A stretch of DNA of 48,444 nt from an uncultured Lachnospiraceae bacterium. GTDB taxonomy: Bacteria > Bacillota > Clostridia > Lachnospirales > Lachnospiraceae. The notes below the pieces were generated by a model that had not been told where the DNA came from, made no database searches, and worked only from the letters and a program-made list of their open reading frames with translations. This document shows, in pieces, positions 40,389 to 48,366 of the stretch. Position 1 is the stretch's first letter. Each line of letters opens with the position of its first letter. Where the stretch lies: assembly GCA_910584585.1 (NCBI GenBank), contig CAJUBP010000039.1, positions 1-48,444 of the forward strand, in the 5' to 3' direction. The translations under genes and the position numbers were made by a program.

Positions 40389-41193
40389 AACAAAAAGAGC
40401 GAATGCGTTAATGTATGTTGTTTTGAGCATTGTGTCACTGATATCAGTCTTTCCCCTTTACTGGATGCTGATAGCGGCTACCAATAAGAGCGTGGATGTA
40501 ACCAGAGGAAAACTGCTGCCGGGGTCTTATTTTATGGAGAACTGGAAAGCTTTGCTTGCCAATTCACCGGTACAGGAAGCGATGGTGAATTCCTTTAAGT
40601 ACGCGATCATATTGACAATCTGTTCCCTGGTGATTTGTTCTCTTGCAGGTTACGGATTCGAAATATACTACGACAAAGGAAAAGACGCGGTATTTTCCAT
40701 TTTGCTTCTGGCAATGATGGTTCCTTTTGTGGCAACGATGATTCCATTGTTCCGCATGATTTCCGCAGTAGGGCTGTTGAATTCTACGTTAGGATTTATT
40801 CTGCCGACGATTTCTACGCCGATGATTATCATGATGTTCCGGCAAAGCGCCAGAAGCTTTCCTCATGATATCATTGAGGCAGCCAGAATAGACGGATTGA
40901 ATGAACTGCAGATTTTCTTCAGGATGTTTATTCCTACCATGCGTTCTACTTACGCGGCAGCTATGACGATTACATTTATGAATGCGTGGAATAACTATCT
41001 GTGGCCGAAGGTAATTATGCTGGATGATAAGAGTATTACCATGCCGATGTTGGTTGCCAATCTGACAGAGGGATATGTTACAGATTACGGCGTATTGATG
41101 CTGGCCGTTCTGCTCTGCAGTTTGCCGACCGTTATCATATTCTTCGTATTACAGAAGAGCTTTGCGGAAGGTATTACAGGCGCAGTGAAATAA
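40381..41193 (+). CDS. ABC sugar permease (MalG type)
   Basis: A 270-residue CUT1 permease with six membrane helices. The EAA loop is IEAARIDGLNELQIFFRMFIP (near 160-180), and the C-terminus AEGITGAVK is typical of MalG-type partners. The start is GTG 40381, overlapping the stop of the first permease; AGGTG at 40370-40374 serves it. With the lipoprotein and the first permease it forms one importer whose ATPase is elsewhere. The 237 bases to the beta-galactosidase gene contain only a weak hairpin and no clear promoter, so the operon probably continues. Confidence 0.92.
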   Translation: MTKTKRANALMYVVLSIVSLISVFPLYWMLIAATNKSVDVTRGKLLPGSYFMENWKALLANSPVQEAMVNSFKYAIILTICSLVICSLAGYGFEIYYDKGKDAVFSILLLAMMVPFVATMIPLFRMISAVGLLNSTLGFILPTISTPMIIMMFRQSARSFPHDIIEAARIDGLNELQIFFRMFIPTMRSTYAAAMTITFMNAWNNYLWPKVIMLDDKSITMPMLVANLTEGYVTDYGVLMLAVLLCSLPTVIIFFVLQKSFAEGITGAVK

Positions 41194-41430
41194 TTGAATA
41201 TTTGAATACAGGTAGTTTATATCCTGGTACAGCAAAGATTAAGTTATGGACAGGAAAGTATCTGCTGTTTCTTAGTCTTTGCGCCAGATTGGGGCTGTCG
41301 CATGAAGCGTTAGATATGCAGGATTCGGTTTTAGAGTGAATGAGGTTTTATGCTGCGATATCTTGTGGAGATCTTTCAAACACGCTTTCGTGCTGCAGCC
41401 TCAGCTAATATAAGATGATGGAGGTAAGAA

Positions 41431-44400
41431 ATGCCTGATTTTGATTTTGAAAAAGTAAAAAATCCTCTTGTTTTTAAAGAAAATACGCTGGAAGCCCATT
41501 CGGATCATATCTGCTACAGATCCCTGGAAGAATTGGAAGAGGGAAACAGCAGCTTCCGGTATTCTTTGGATGGGCTCTGGAAGTTTGCCTATGCCAGAAA
41601 TTATGATTCTGTCATCCAGGGATTTGAGACAGCGGAATATGACTGCAAGTCCTGGGCGGATATCAGAGTTCCGGCCCATATCCAGATGGAAGGATATGAC
41701 AGTCCCCAGTATGCCAATGTACAGTATCCCTGGGACGGCCGGGAACAGATTGAGCCGGGAGAAATCCCTTCCTTTTTCAATCCGGTTGCCAGTTATGTGA
41801 AATATTTTACAGTTCCTGAGAATATGAAGGATCAGCCGGTATATATTTCTTTCCAGGGAGTGGAAAGCGGCATGGCCCTTTGGCTGAATGGAACTTATGT
41901 GGGCTACAGTGAGGACAGTTTTACTCCCTCTGAGTTTGAATTGACGCCCTTTTTGACAGAAGGGGAGAACAAACTGGCCGTTTTAGTGTTTAAGTGGACA
42001 GCCGGAAGCTGGTGCGAGGATCAGGATTTCTTCCGTTTTTCCGGTATTTACCGGAGTGTTTTTTTGTATACGGTTCCCAAGGCCCATATTCGGGATATCA
42101 GGGTTAAGACGCTGTTAGATGACAATTACGAAAATGCGGATTTGGAAGTTACTCTGAAAGGGGAGGGAAAAGGAACGGTTTCCCTGACCTTAAAAGACGG
42201 CGGGGGAACGGCTGCGTCACAGACTGCGGAATTGAAAGAGGACGTTACAGTGACAATTCCGGTGGAACGGCCGGCTCTCTGGAGCGCGGAAGAGCCGAAT
42301 CTCTATGAATTGCTGTTGGAAGTGCGGGATGAAACGGGGGAGATCCTGGAAGTGATCTCTCAGGCGGTGGGCTTTCGGCGGTTTGAAATGATTGATCATT
42401 TGATGTGCATCAATGGAAAGCGGATTGTATTCAAAGGGGTCAACCGCCACGAATTCAGTTCCAAAACGGGACGTGCTGTGTCAGATGAAGAGATCATCCA
42501 GGATATTATGACAATGAAGCGGAATAATATCAATGCTGTCCGTACCTGCCATTACCCGGATGATTCCAGAATTTACGCGCTGTGCGATAAATACGGCCTG
42601 TATATGATTGCGGAGAATAATTTAGAGAGCCACGGTACCTGGGACCCGATTATCCGGGGAAAAGCGGGCATGGAGGCGGCCGTTCCTGGGGATCGCCCGG
42701 ACTGGCAGCCGATGATGCTGGATCGGGTGAATTCCTGCTATCAGAGGGATAAGAACCATCCTGCCATTGTGATCTGGTCCTGCGGCAATGAATCTTTCGG
42801 CGGCTCAGTTATCTATGAAATGTCCCAGCTCTTCCGGAAGCTGGATGATACCAGACTGGTGCATTACGAGGGAGTGTTCCATGACAGGCGCTTCAACGAT
42901 ACCAGCGATATGGAAAGCCAGATGTACCCGTCGGTGGAGAGCATTCAGGAATTTCTGGCAAAGGACAGGAGCAAGCCCTTTATCTGCTGTGAATATACCC
43001 ATGCCATGGGCAATTCCTGCGGAGCGATGCATAAGTATACCGATCTGAGCGACACAGAGCCTTTGTATCAGGGCGGATTTATCTGGGATTACATCGACCA
43101 GTCCATTGAGAAAAAAGATCGGTACGGAAAGAAATTCCAGGCCTACGGCGGAGATTTCGGGGAACGTCCCTGTGATTATAATTTCAGCGGAAACGGCATC
43201 GTATACGGTGGAGAACGGGACGAGTCCCCCAAGATGCAGGAAGTGAAATTCAATTATCAGAATATCACTGCTGAAGTTTCTGAACAGAAAGTGCTGGTGA
43301 AAAATAAGAACTTATTTATCAATACGGATCGGTTCGACTGTGTCGTGCTTCTGGAGAGAGAAGGAAAAGTATTGAAACAGTCCGGGCTTCTCACCAATGT
43401 GGAACCTTTAAGCGAAGCGTCTTATGACCTTCCGGTGGAGATTCCCAAGAAGCCGGGAGAGTATGCGGTGACAGTGTCTTTCCGCTTAAAAGAAGCAGAA
43501 GACTGGGCGCCTGCGGGACATGAAGTGGCCTTCGGCCAGGGTGTATTCCAAAGGCCGGAGAAGGAAACCCAGAACCAGAGAATACCAGAGGAAATCACAG
43601 TAATTAAAGGCAAATTAAATATCGGCGTCCGAGGGCAGAACTTTGAATGCATGTTCAGCGAATTAAAGAGCGGGCTGGTGTCCTACCGTTACGGCGGCAG
43701 GGAAATGATTGAACAGATCCCAATGCCCAACTTCTGGCGCGCGCCGATAGACAACGATTATGGAAATCATATGCCCCAGCGTTACGGCCAATGGAAGCTT
43801 GCCAGCCTGTATTTTGAACCGGACGAAGAGGCAAAGGAGAATCCGGCGCTGGAGGAAAAAGAGCACAGCGCAGTGATCACCTATTACTATACCATGGCCA
43901 CAAATCCTGTCAGCAAATGCAGCCTTTCCTATGAAGTATTCGGAGACGGAACCATTACAGTTTCCCTTTCCTATGATCCAGTGAAAGAACTGGGGGATAT
44001 GCCGGAATTCGGCGTGCTGTTTAAGTTTAACGCCGACTATGAAAACGTGGAATGGTACGGCAACGGCCCGGCGGAAACTTACGCTGACCGCAGGCGCGGC
44101 GCCAAATTGGGAGTATACAGGAATAAAGTCAGCGATAACCTCGCGAAATATCTGGTGCCCCAGGAGTGCGGCAATAAAACAGAAGTGCGCTGGGCAAAAA
44201 TTACCGATCAACAGGGGAAAGGCATGATTTTTACCGGAGACTGCATGAATTTCTCCGCATTGCCCTACACTCCCCATGAGCTGGAAGCTGCCGCCCATCC
44301 CTACGAGCTGCCTCAAGTTCACTACACTGTAGTCCGCGTTTCCTCCCATCAGATGGGCATAGGCGGAGACGACAGCTGGGGAGCCAAAGTACACCCGGAA

Positions 44401-44460
44401 TATTTAACAGATGTGAGCAGCCCTATGAAGTTCACCTTTTGTTTTAGAGGGTTAGTTTAG
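41431..44460 (+). CDS. lacZ: GH2 beta-galactosidase, LacZ type
   Basis: A 1009-residue cytoplasmic beta-galactosidase in LacZ order: jelly-roll sugar-binding domain (about 30-210, SFFNPVASYVKYFTVP, CEDQDFFRFSGIYRSV), two immunoglobulin-like domains around the TIM barrel (about 325-610), and the large C-terminal beta domain (about 720-1005). Acid/base E454 is in WSCGNES, nucleophile E521 in CCEYTHAMGNS. FKGVNRHEFSSKTG and RTCHYPDD are family marks. No signal peptide is present. It would release galactose from the short galacto-oligosaccharides left by the GH53 enzyme, or cleave lactose. AATGGAGGTAAG-like site (GGAGGT) precedes the start; the next gene begins 11 bases after its stop. Confidence 0.96.
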   Translation: MPDFDFEKVKNPLVFKENTLEAHSDHICYRSLEELEEGNSSFRYSLDGLWKFAYARNYDSVIQGFETAEYDCKSWADIRVPAHIQMEGYDSPQYANVQYPWDGREQIEPGEIPSFFNPVASYVKYFTVPENMKDQPVYISFQGVESGMALWLNGTYVGYSEDSFTPSEFELTPFLTEGENKLAVLVFKWTAGSWCEDQDFFRFSGIYRSVFLYTVPKAHIRDIRVKTLLDDNYENADLEVTLKGEGKGTVSLTLKDGGGTAASQTAELKEDVTVTIPVERPALWSAEEPNLYELLLEVRDETGEILEVISQAVGFRRFEMIDHLMCINGKRIVFKGVNRHEFSSKTGRAVSDEEIIQDIMTMKRNNINAVRTCHYPDDSRIYALCDKYGLYMIAENNLESHGTWDPIIRGKAGMEAAVPGDRPDWQPMMLDRVNSCYQRDKNHPAIVIWSCGNESFGGSVIYEMSQLFRKLDDTRLVHYEGVFHDRRFNDTSDMESQMYPSVESIQEFLAKDRSKPFICCEYTHAMGNSCGAMHKYTDLSDTEPLYQGGFIWDYIDQSIEKKDRYGKKFQAYGGDFGERPCDYNFSGNGIVYGGERDESPKMQEVKFNYQNITAEVSEQKVLVKNKNLFINTDRFDCVVLLEREGKVLKQSGLLTNVEPLSEASYDLPVEIPKKPGEYAVTVSFRLKEAEDWAPAGHEVAFGQGVFQRPEKETQNQRIPEEITVIKGKLNIGVRGQNFECMFSELKSGLVSYRYGGREMIEQIPMPNFWRAPIDNDYGNHMPQRYGQWKLASLYFEPDEEAKENPALEEKEHSAVITYYYTMATNPVSKCSLSYEVFGDGTITVSLSYDPVKELGDMPEFGVLFKFNADYENVEWYGNGPAETYADRRRGAKLGVYRNKVSDNLAKYLVPQECGNKTEVRWAKITDQQGKGMIFTGDCMNFSALPYTPHELEAAAHPYELPQVHYTVVRVSSHQMGIGGDDSWGAKVHPEYLTDVSSPMKFTFCFRGLV

Positions 44461-44471
44461 GAGGAGAATAA

Positions 44472-46307
44472 ATGGATAAATTTATTGTAAACATCATCCA
44501 CCGTCCGGAAATGGTTCCGGAATACGCCGAAAAAGTAACCGGCCACGGCAAGGCGGAGGATATCGGAAGAAAAGCGTTATTGACAGAATCTCTGGATATT
44601 TTCAAAACCCAGCAGCGCCTGGCCCATGAAAACGGCTTAAAAACAACCATCCAGATGACCTACGCAAGTTTATTTAATGAAGAGGCAGTGGCTCTTGCCA
44701 AAGCAGATCATGAGAAATACGGAGATGAAATCGCCCTTTCCCTGCTGGGCCTGCCCTGCAAGGAATTCCGTGAGAAATACAAAACCAAGGATTTTTGTAT
44801 CTGGATGTTTTCCATGGAGGATAAGAAATCAATTGTAGATGATATTTTTGCAAAATTCCATGATATTTTCGGCTTTTATCCGGAGTCTACCGGATCTTAT
44901 TATCTGGATGCGGATTTAATCAATTATATTAAGGAAACCTATCCTTCCGTAAAATGCGCGGTGGCGACCTGCTGGGAGGAAGGCCCCAAGGCGTACCATA
45001 CCTGCAATAATTCCTGGTATACCTTGTTTGACGGAGGTCCCTGGGCGCCCTGGATTCCTTCGAAGCAGAACACCCACGCGCCGGCGGCCAACGAGGCGGA
45101 GGACAGCGGAATTGTGGCGATTCCCCATTTATCCAGAGATTTGATTGCCTGCTATGACGGAAACGGTTCCAACTTTGGAACCCATCCTCAGAATGTGCTG
45201 CGGGGCATGATTTACGACAGTCAGACCTGGGAATATCCCTATATGTATAATCTGATTGATCAGTATCGTTCTCTGGAAAAATATAACAATGGGTACGCTT
45301 ATAACATGATGTTTGTAGGTCCTGCCTGGATGAACAAAATGGGCCGCTGGGAAGCGCCCTATGAATTGCTGGAGAAGTCCTATTCCGACGGCTGCGCCTA
45401 TTACGGCAAGCTGAAAAAAGAAGGCAAGCTGGTTGATATGACCATGGCAGAGTTTGCGGACCATTATCGGAAGAAAAAGAGTTATACCGAGCCGGAATGC
45501 GCATTGTGGAGAGATATTTTATATGGCTCAGACAAACAGCTGTTTTGGTACTGCGATCCTTACATGAGAGCCTGTGTCAATATGGATCAGGGCGGAGCCA
45601 TTGTGGATCTGCGCCCCTATGCGGCAAAGCTGGAGTGGCCTGTGGGAATCGGCACCAAGCACGTGCAGGACGCTTCCTATCCCTTTTTAATTCAGGAAAA
45701 ATACCGGGCCGGCTACTTTACCCATTACGCAGGGGAAGGAACCGTAAGAAGCGCCAAGCTTTCCTATCAGGGAGAAGAAGTGGATCTTTGTCTGTGCCGT
45801 ACCAAAGCACATTTTTCCCAGGAAGGGAATACCAGGATTCTGACGCTGGATCCGGTGGAAATTGAATTCTATGATTTGACAATGAAGCTGCAGACCAGGA
45901 TTTATTTTGAAGAAGGCAGCTCTGAAATTAAAATAGAACGCGCGATTCTGGAAATGAGCAATCCAGAAGCGCAGGTGGAATTAAACGAATATATGGTGGC
46001 CTGCTATGGAACCACTGAATATCCGGAAGACATGACAGGCATTATCCTGAAATGCGAAGGCCCGCAGGAGAAATCTATTTCCTACGAATACAAATGCAGG
46101 GAAGAGCAGCTTGCAGGCGCAGAGGCAGTCAGCGCAGTGATTGGAGCCATCGAGACGAAAGTTTCCATGAGGCCCTCTGATCCGGAAGCGGTGGGATATG
46201 TGAAAGAGGGCTACGCCTTCTCCCCCATGTTCACCTTAGGCTACACGAAAACAGTATCAGATAAGGAGGTATTCGCGACATGGCTCAAGCTGGAAAAGGC
46301 AAATTAA
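44472..46307 (+). CDS. Uncharacterised protein, DUF3863/DUF3864-like
   Basis: A 611-residue cytoplasmic protein without signal or membrane parts. From memory it resembles the DUF3863 (N-terminal) plus DUF3864 proteins of gut Bacteroidetes and Firmicutes. The first half looks like a barrel related to deacetylase/GH57-type folds (IVNIIHRPEMVPEY, then TGSYYLDADLINYIKETYP, and AIPHLSRDLIACYDGNGSNFGTHPQN). The second half is beta-rich. A conserved-looking set of His, Asp and Trp (GGPWAPWIPSKQNTHAP) may form a site. Its place between GH2 and GH53 points to galactan or galactose-containing glycan breakdown. The activity is unknown. GGAGGAG precedes the ATG. Confidence 0.6.
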   Translation: MDKFIVNIIHRPEMVPEYAEKVTGHGKAEDIGRKALLTESLDIFKTQQRLAHENGLKTTIQMTYASLFNEEAVALAKADHEKYGDEIALSLLGLPCKEFREKYKTKDFCIWMFSMEDKKSIVDDIFAKFHDIFGFYPESTGSYYLDADLINYIKETYPSVKCAVATCWEEGPKAYHTCNNSWYTLFDGGPWAPWIPSKQNTHAPAANEAEDSGIVAIPHLSRDLIACYDGNGSNFGTHPQNVLRGMIYDSQTWEYPYMYNLIDQYRSLEKYNNGYAYNMMFVGPAWMNKMGRWEAPYELLEKSYSDGCAYYGKLKKEGKLVDMTMAEFADHYRKKKSYTEPECALWRDILYGSDKQLFWYCDPYMRACVNMDQGGAIVDLRPYAAKLEWPVGIGTKHVQDASYPFLIQEKYRAGYFTHYAGEGTVRSAKLSYQGEEVDLCLCRTKAHFSQEGNTRILTLDPVEIEFYDLTMKLQTRIYFEEGSSEIKIERAILEMSNPEAQVELNEYMVACYGTTEYPEDMTGIILKCEGPQEKSISYEYKCREEQLAGAEAVSAVIGAIETKVSMRPSDPEAVGYVKEGYAFSPMFTLGYTKTVSDKEVFATWLKLEKAN

Positions 46308-46498
46308 ATTACAGGTGCCCTTCCTGTTTTATGCGGGATCTGGACATTGATATGTTCTATGATAAAGACAAGGATGAATATTACTGCATCCGCTGCCAGT
46401 ACACCGGAAATGAAAAAGATGTGCTGGAAAAAAACGAAATGGTGCGGTTCCGCTACCGGGCCATGGCAGAGCGTATCACGAAGTTTGATTTTGATTAA
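46280..46498 (+). CDS. Small zinc-ribbon protein
   Basis: A 72-residue protein with a rubredoxin/zinc-ribbon pair of knuckles, CPSC (13-16) and CIRC (37-40), separated by an acidic loop DIDMFYDKDKDEYY. A basic helical tail follows (VRFRYRAMAERITKFDFD). It overlaps the end of the preceding gene by 28 bases, and AAGGAGG (46262-46268) gives a strong ribosome site inside that gene, which supports real translation. Such domains bind RNA or proteins. Its presence inside a glycan operon is odd, and a link to the DUF3863-like protein or to a general regulator is only a guess. Confidence 0.75.
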   Translation: MAQAGKGKLNYRCPSCFMRDLDIDMFYDKDKDEYYCIRCQYTGNEKDVLEKNEMVRFRYRAMAERITKFDFD

Positions 46499-46510
46499 GA
46501 GGGAATCCAT

Positions 46511-47635
46511 ATGGGAAGTATTTCAGACAAAAAGTTTATTAAGGGCATGGACATTTCTTCCCTGCCGGAACTGGAAAGGCTGGGAGCAGTTTTTTATGAC
46601 AGAGACGGGGATGAAAGAAATCTGCTTTCCGTTTTGCGGGAATATGGAACCAATGCCGTGCGCATCCGTCTCTGGAACAATCCCTATTCCGCCGAAGGAG
46701 AGCCCTACGGGGCAGGAACCAATGATCTGGACACTGCCATGGAACTGGCAAAGCGGGTGCGGGAACAGGGCATGGACATTCTGTTAAATCTGCATTACAG
46801 CGACTTTTGGGCGGATCCGGGCAAACAGATCAAGCCCAAAGCCTGGTCGGATTTTACAGGCAAACGGCTGGAATCAGCAGTGTATGACTATACGGTTGCC
46901 GTCCTGCGGGAATTTCAGCGGGAAGGGATCTTTCCGGATCTGATCCAGGTGGGCAATGAGCTGTCCAACGGGCTTCTGTGGCCGGACGGAAAGCGGCCCA
47001 ATTATGAAACCATCGCGCTGCTGGTCAATGCCGGAATCCATGGAGCGCGGGACATTGATCCGGAGATTCCGATTATGATTCATCTGGATAACGGGGGAAA
47101 CAATGAACTGTACCGGGAATGGTTTGACAATTATTTTGCCAATGACGGAGAAGATTTTGATCTCATCGGCTTGTCCTACTATCCGTTCTGGCACGGAACC
47201 TTGGCGGATCTGGAGTACAATATGCACGATCTTGCCCTGCGCTACGGCAAAGAACTGGTGGTGGCGGAAGTTTCCATGGGCTATACCATGGAAGATTACG
47301 GGTCTTATGAAAAACTGGAGCCTTCCAGGCGCAAAGGAATGGCCACCAAACCGGAGCTTGCGGCCAGAATCGAGTACCCCATGACAAGACAGGGGCAGTC
47401 AGACTTTATGCTGGACTTCATGAAGCGGGTATCCAAAACGCCAAAGGGATTAGGCAAAGGATTTTTCTACTGGGAGCCGGCTTGGATTCCGGTGCCGGGA
47501 AGCGGCTGGGCCACCGAAGCTTCTCTGAAATACATGAAAGATCCAGGCCCCTGCGGCAACGAGTGGGCAAACCAGGCCTTGTTTGATTATGAGGGCAGGC
47601 CCCTGCCTGCCCTGGATAATATTAAGAATTTCTGA
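46511..47635 (+). CDS. GH53 endo-beta-1,4-galactanase
   Basis: A 374-residue arabinogalactan endo-1,4-beta-galactosidase. The family start FIKGMDISSLPELE, NAVRIRLWNNP and LLNLHYSDFWADPGKQ are all present. Acid/base E150 is in QVGNELSNGLLWPDG and nucleophile E253 in LVVAEVSMGY. The end has GFFYWEPAWIPVPG. Most GH53 enzymes are secreted, but this one lacks a signal peptide, so it should act on galactan oligosaccharides imported by the ABC system. It follows the small zinc-ribbon gene after 12 bases (AGAGGGA site) and appears to be the last gene of the operon. Confidence 0.95.
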   Translation: MGSISDKKFIKGMDISSLPELERLGAVFYDRDGDERNLLSVLREYGTNAVRIRLWNNPYSAEGEPYGAGTNDLDTAMELAKRVREQGMDILLNLHYSDFWADPGKQIKPKAWSDFTGKRLESAVYDYTVAVLREFQREGIFPDLIQVGNELSNGLLWPDGKRPNYETIALLVNAGIHGARDIDPEIPIMIHLDNGGNNELYREWFDNYFANDGEDFDLIGLSYYPFWHGTLADLEYNMHDLALRYGKELVVAEVSMGYTMEDYGSYEKLEPSRRKGMATKPELAARIEYPMTRQGQSDFMLDFMKRVSKTPKGLGKGFFYWEPAWIPVPGSGWATEASLKYMKDPGPCGNEWANQALFDYEGRPLPALDNIKNF

Positions 47636-47690
47636 TTTGTTGGCAAATCAAAATCATTTGGCTCATGGGTACATTACAACGATTGCCTCA

Positions 47691-47908
47691 TATTGGGATA
47701 CGAAGGTCAAGGCAGAATGGCCCTTTGCCACACAAACTGGGCAACGTTCCGGCAAACTAACTGCTAACTGCGACTAAGGAAGTCAGGAAAGCCTTCCTTC
47801 CTAAGTCTCCATAAGCAGTGGATTTTGCCTTCACTAAGGACGCCCATGAATCGTTTGCTTAGCCAAAGGGCCATTCTGCCTTTCCTGTGCATCGAAATAT
47901 AGATTGTT
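47691..47908 (+). repeat. Palindromic covarying repeat element, copy 2
   Basis: Same orientation and length as copy 1. The perfect arms are AAGGCAGAATGGCCCTTTG (47709-47727) and its complement at 47864-47882. The inner stem reads GGCAAA / TTTGCC where copies 1 and 3 have GGCGAA / TTCGCC, again a compensated change. The homology to copy 1 runs through ATAGATTGTT at the right edge. Confidence 0.9.
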
Positions 47909-47960
47909 CGCACTAGAGCGGGAATGAATTTTAAGACACGCTCTATTGCTTCATATTGGA

Positions 47961-47998
47961 AAAGAGGCTGTTTTTCTACCAATAGCCTCTTTTTTTTT
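47961..47998 (+). terminator. Rho-independent terminator
   Basis: AAAGAGGCT (47961-47969) pairs with AGCCTCTTT (47984-47992), followed by a long T run to 47998. It would end transcripts leaving the galactan operon. The 15 bases before it (ATTGCTTCATATTGG) copy the left edge of element copy 2 at 47682-47696 except for one base. Confidence 0.88.
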
Positions 47999-48010
47999 AT
48001 AAAAATTAAT

Positions 48011-48139
48011 GATAGAATAAAACCTAGCTGCCATTTTAAAAGTACCCCAAACAACGATAAAACCCCAGTTGCGATTTTAAAAAGTACCCCAAACAACGAT
48101 AAAACCCTAATTGCGAATTTTAAAATAGTCCTAACAATT
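48011..48139. repeat. 42-bp tandem repeat, three units
   Basis: AGTACCCCAAACAACGATAA occurs at 48041 and 48083, 42 bases apart, with matching text before and after. A third, more divergent unit ends near 48139 (AGTCCTAACAATT). It lies between the two facing palindromic elements. Confidence 0.75.
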
Positions 48140-48156
48140 TTTAAAGCGTTTTTATT

Positions 48157-48366
48157 AAATTTCGATACACAGGAACTAGCGGACTGCCCTTTGGCTAAGC
48201 AAACGATTTATGGGCGTACTTAGTGGAGGCGAAATCCACTGCTTACAAAGACTTAGGAAGGAAGGCTTTCCTGACTTCCTTAGTCGCAGTTAGCAGTTAG
48301 TTCGCCGGAACGCTGCCCAGTTTGTGTGCCAAAGGGCAGTCCGCTAGTTCCGTCCGTATCCCAATA
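48157..48366 (-). repeat. Palindromic covarying repeat element, copy 3
   Basis: Inverted relative to copies 1 and 2. The perfect 24-base arms are GGAACTAGCGGACTGCCC... (48172-48195) and its complement (48328-48351). Between GGAA and GCCC the ten variable bases differ from copy 1 at six places, all compensated in the other arm. The homology ends at CGAAAT, a few bases earlier than in copies 1 and 2. Confidence 0.9.

Noticed and set aside
37998..41193. Missing ATPase of the sugar importer taken as gene loss
   Set aside because: Firmicute CUT1 operons commonly omit the ATPase and share one encoded elsewhere, so its absence is not unusual.
47764..48096. 110-residue minus-strand frame with hydrophobic repeats
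   Set aside because: It runs through the palindromic element and the 42-bp tandem repeat. The apparent protein repeats are just the translated DNA repeats.
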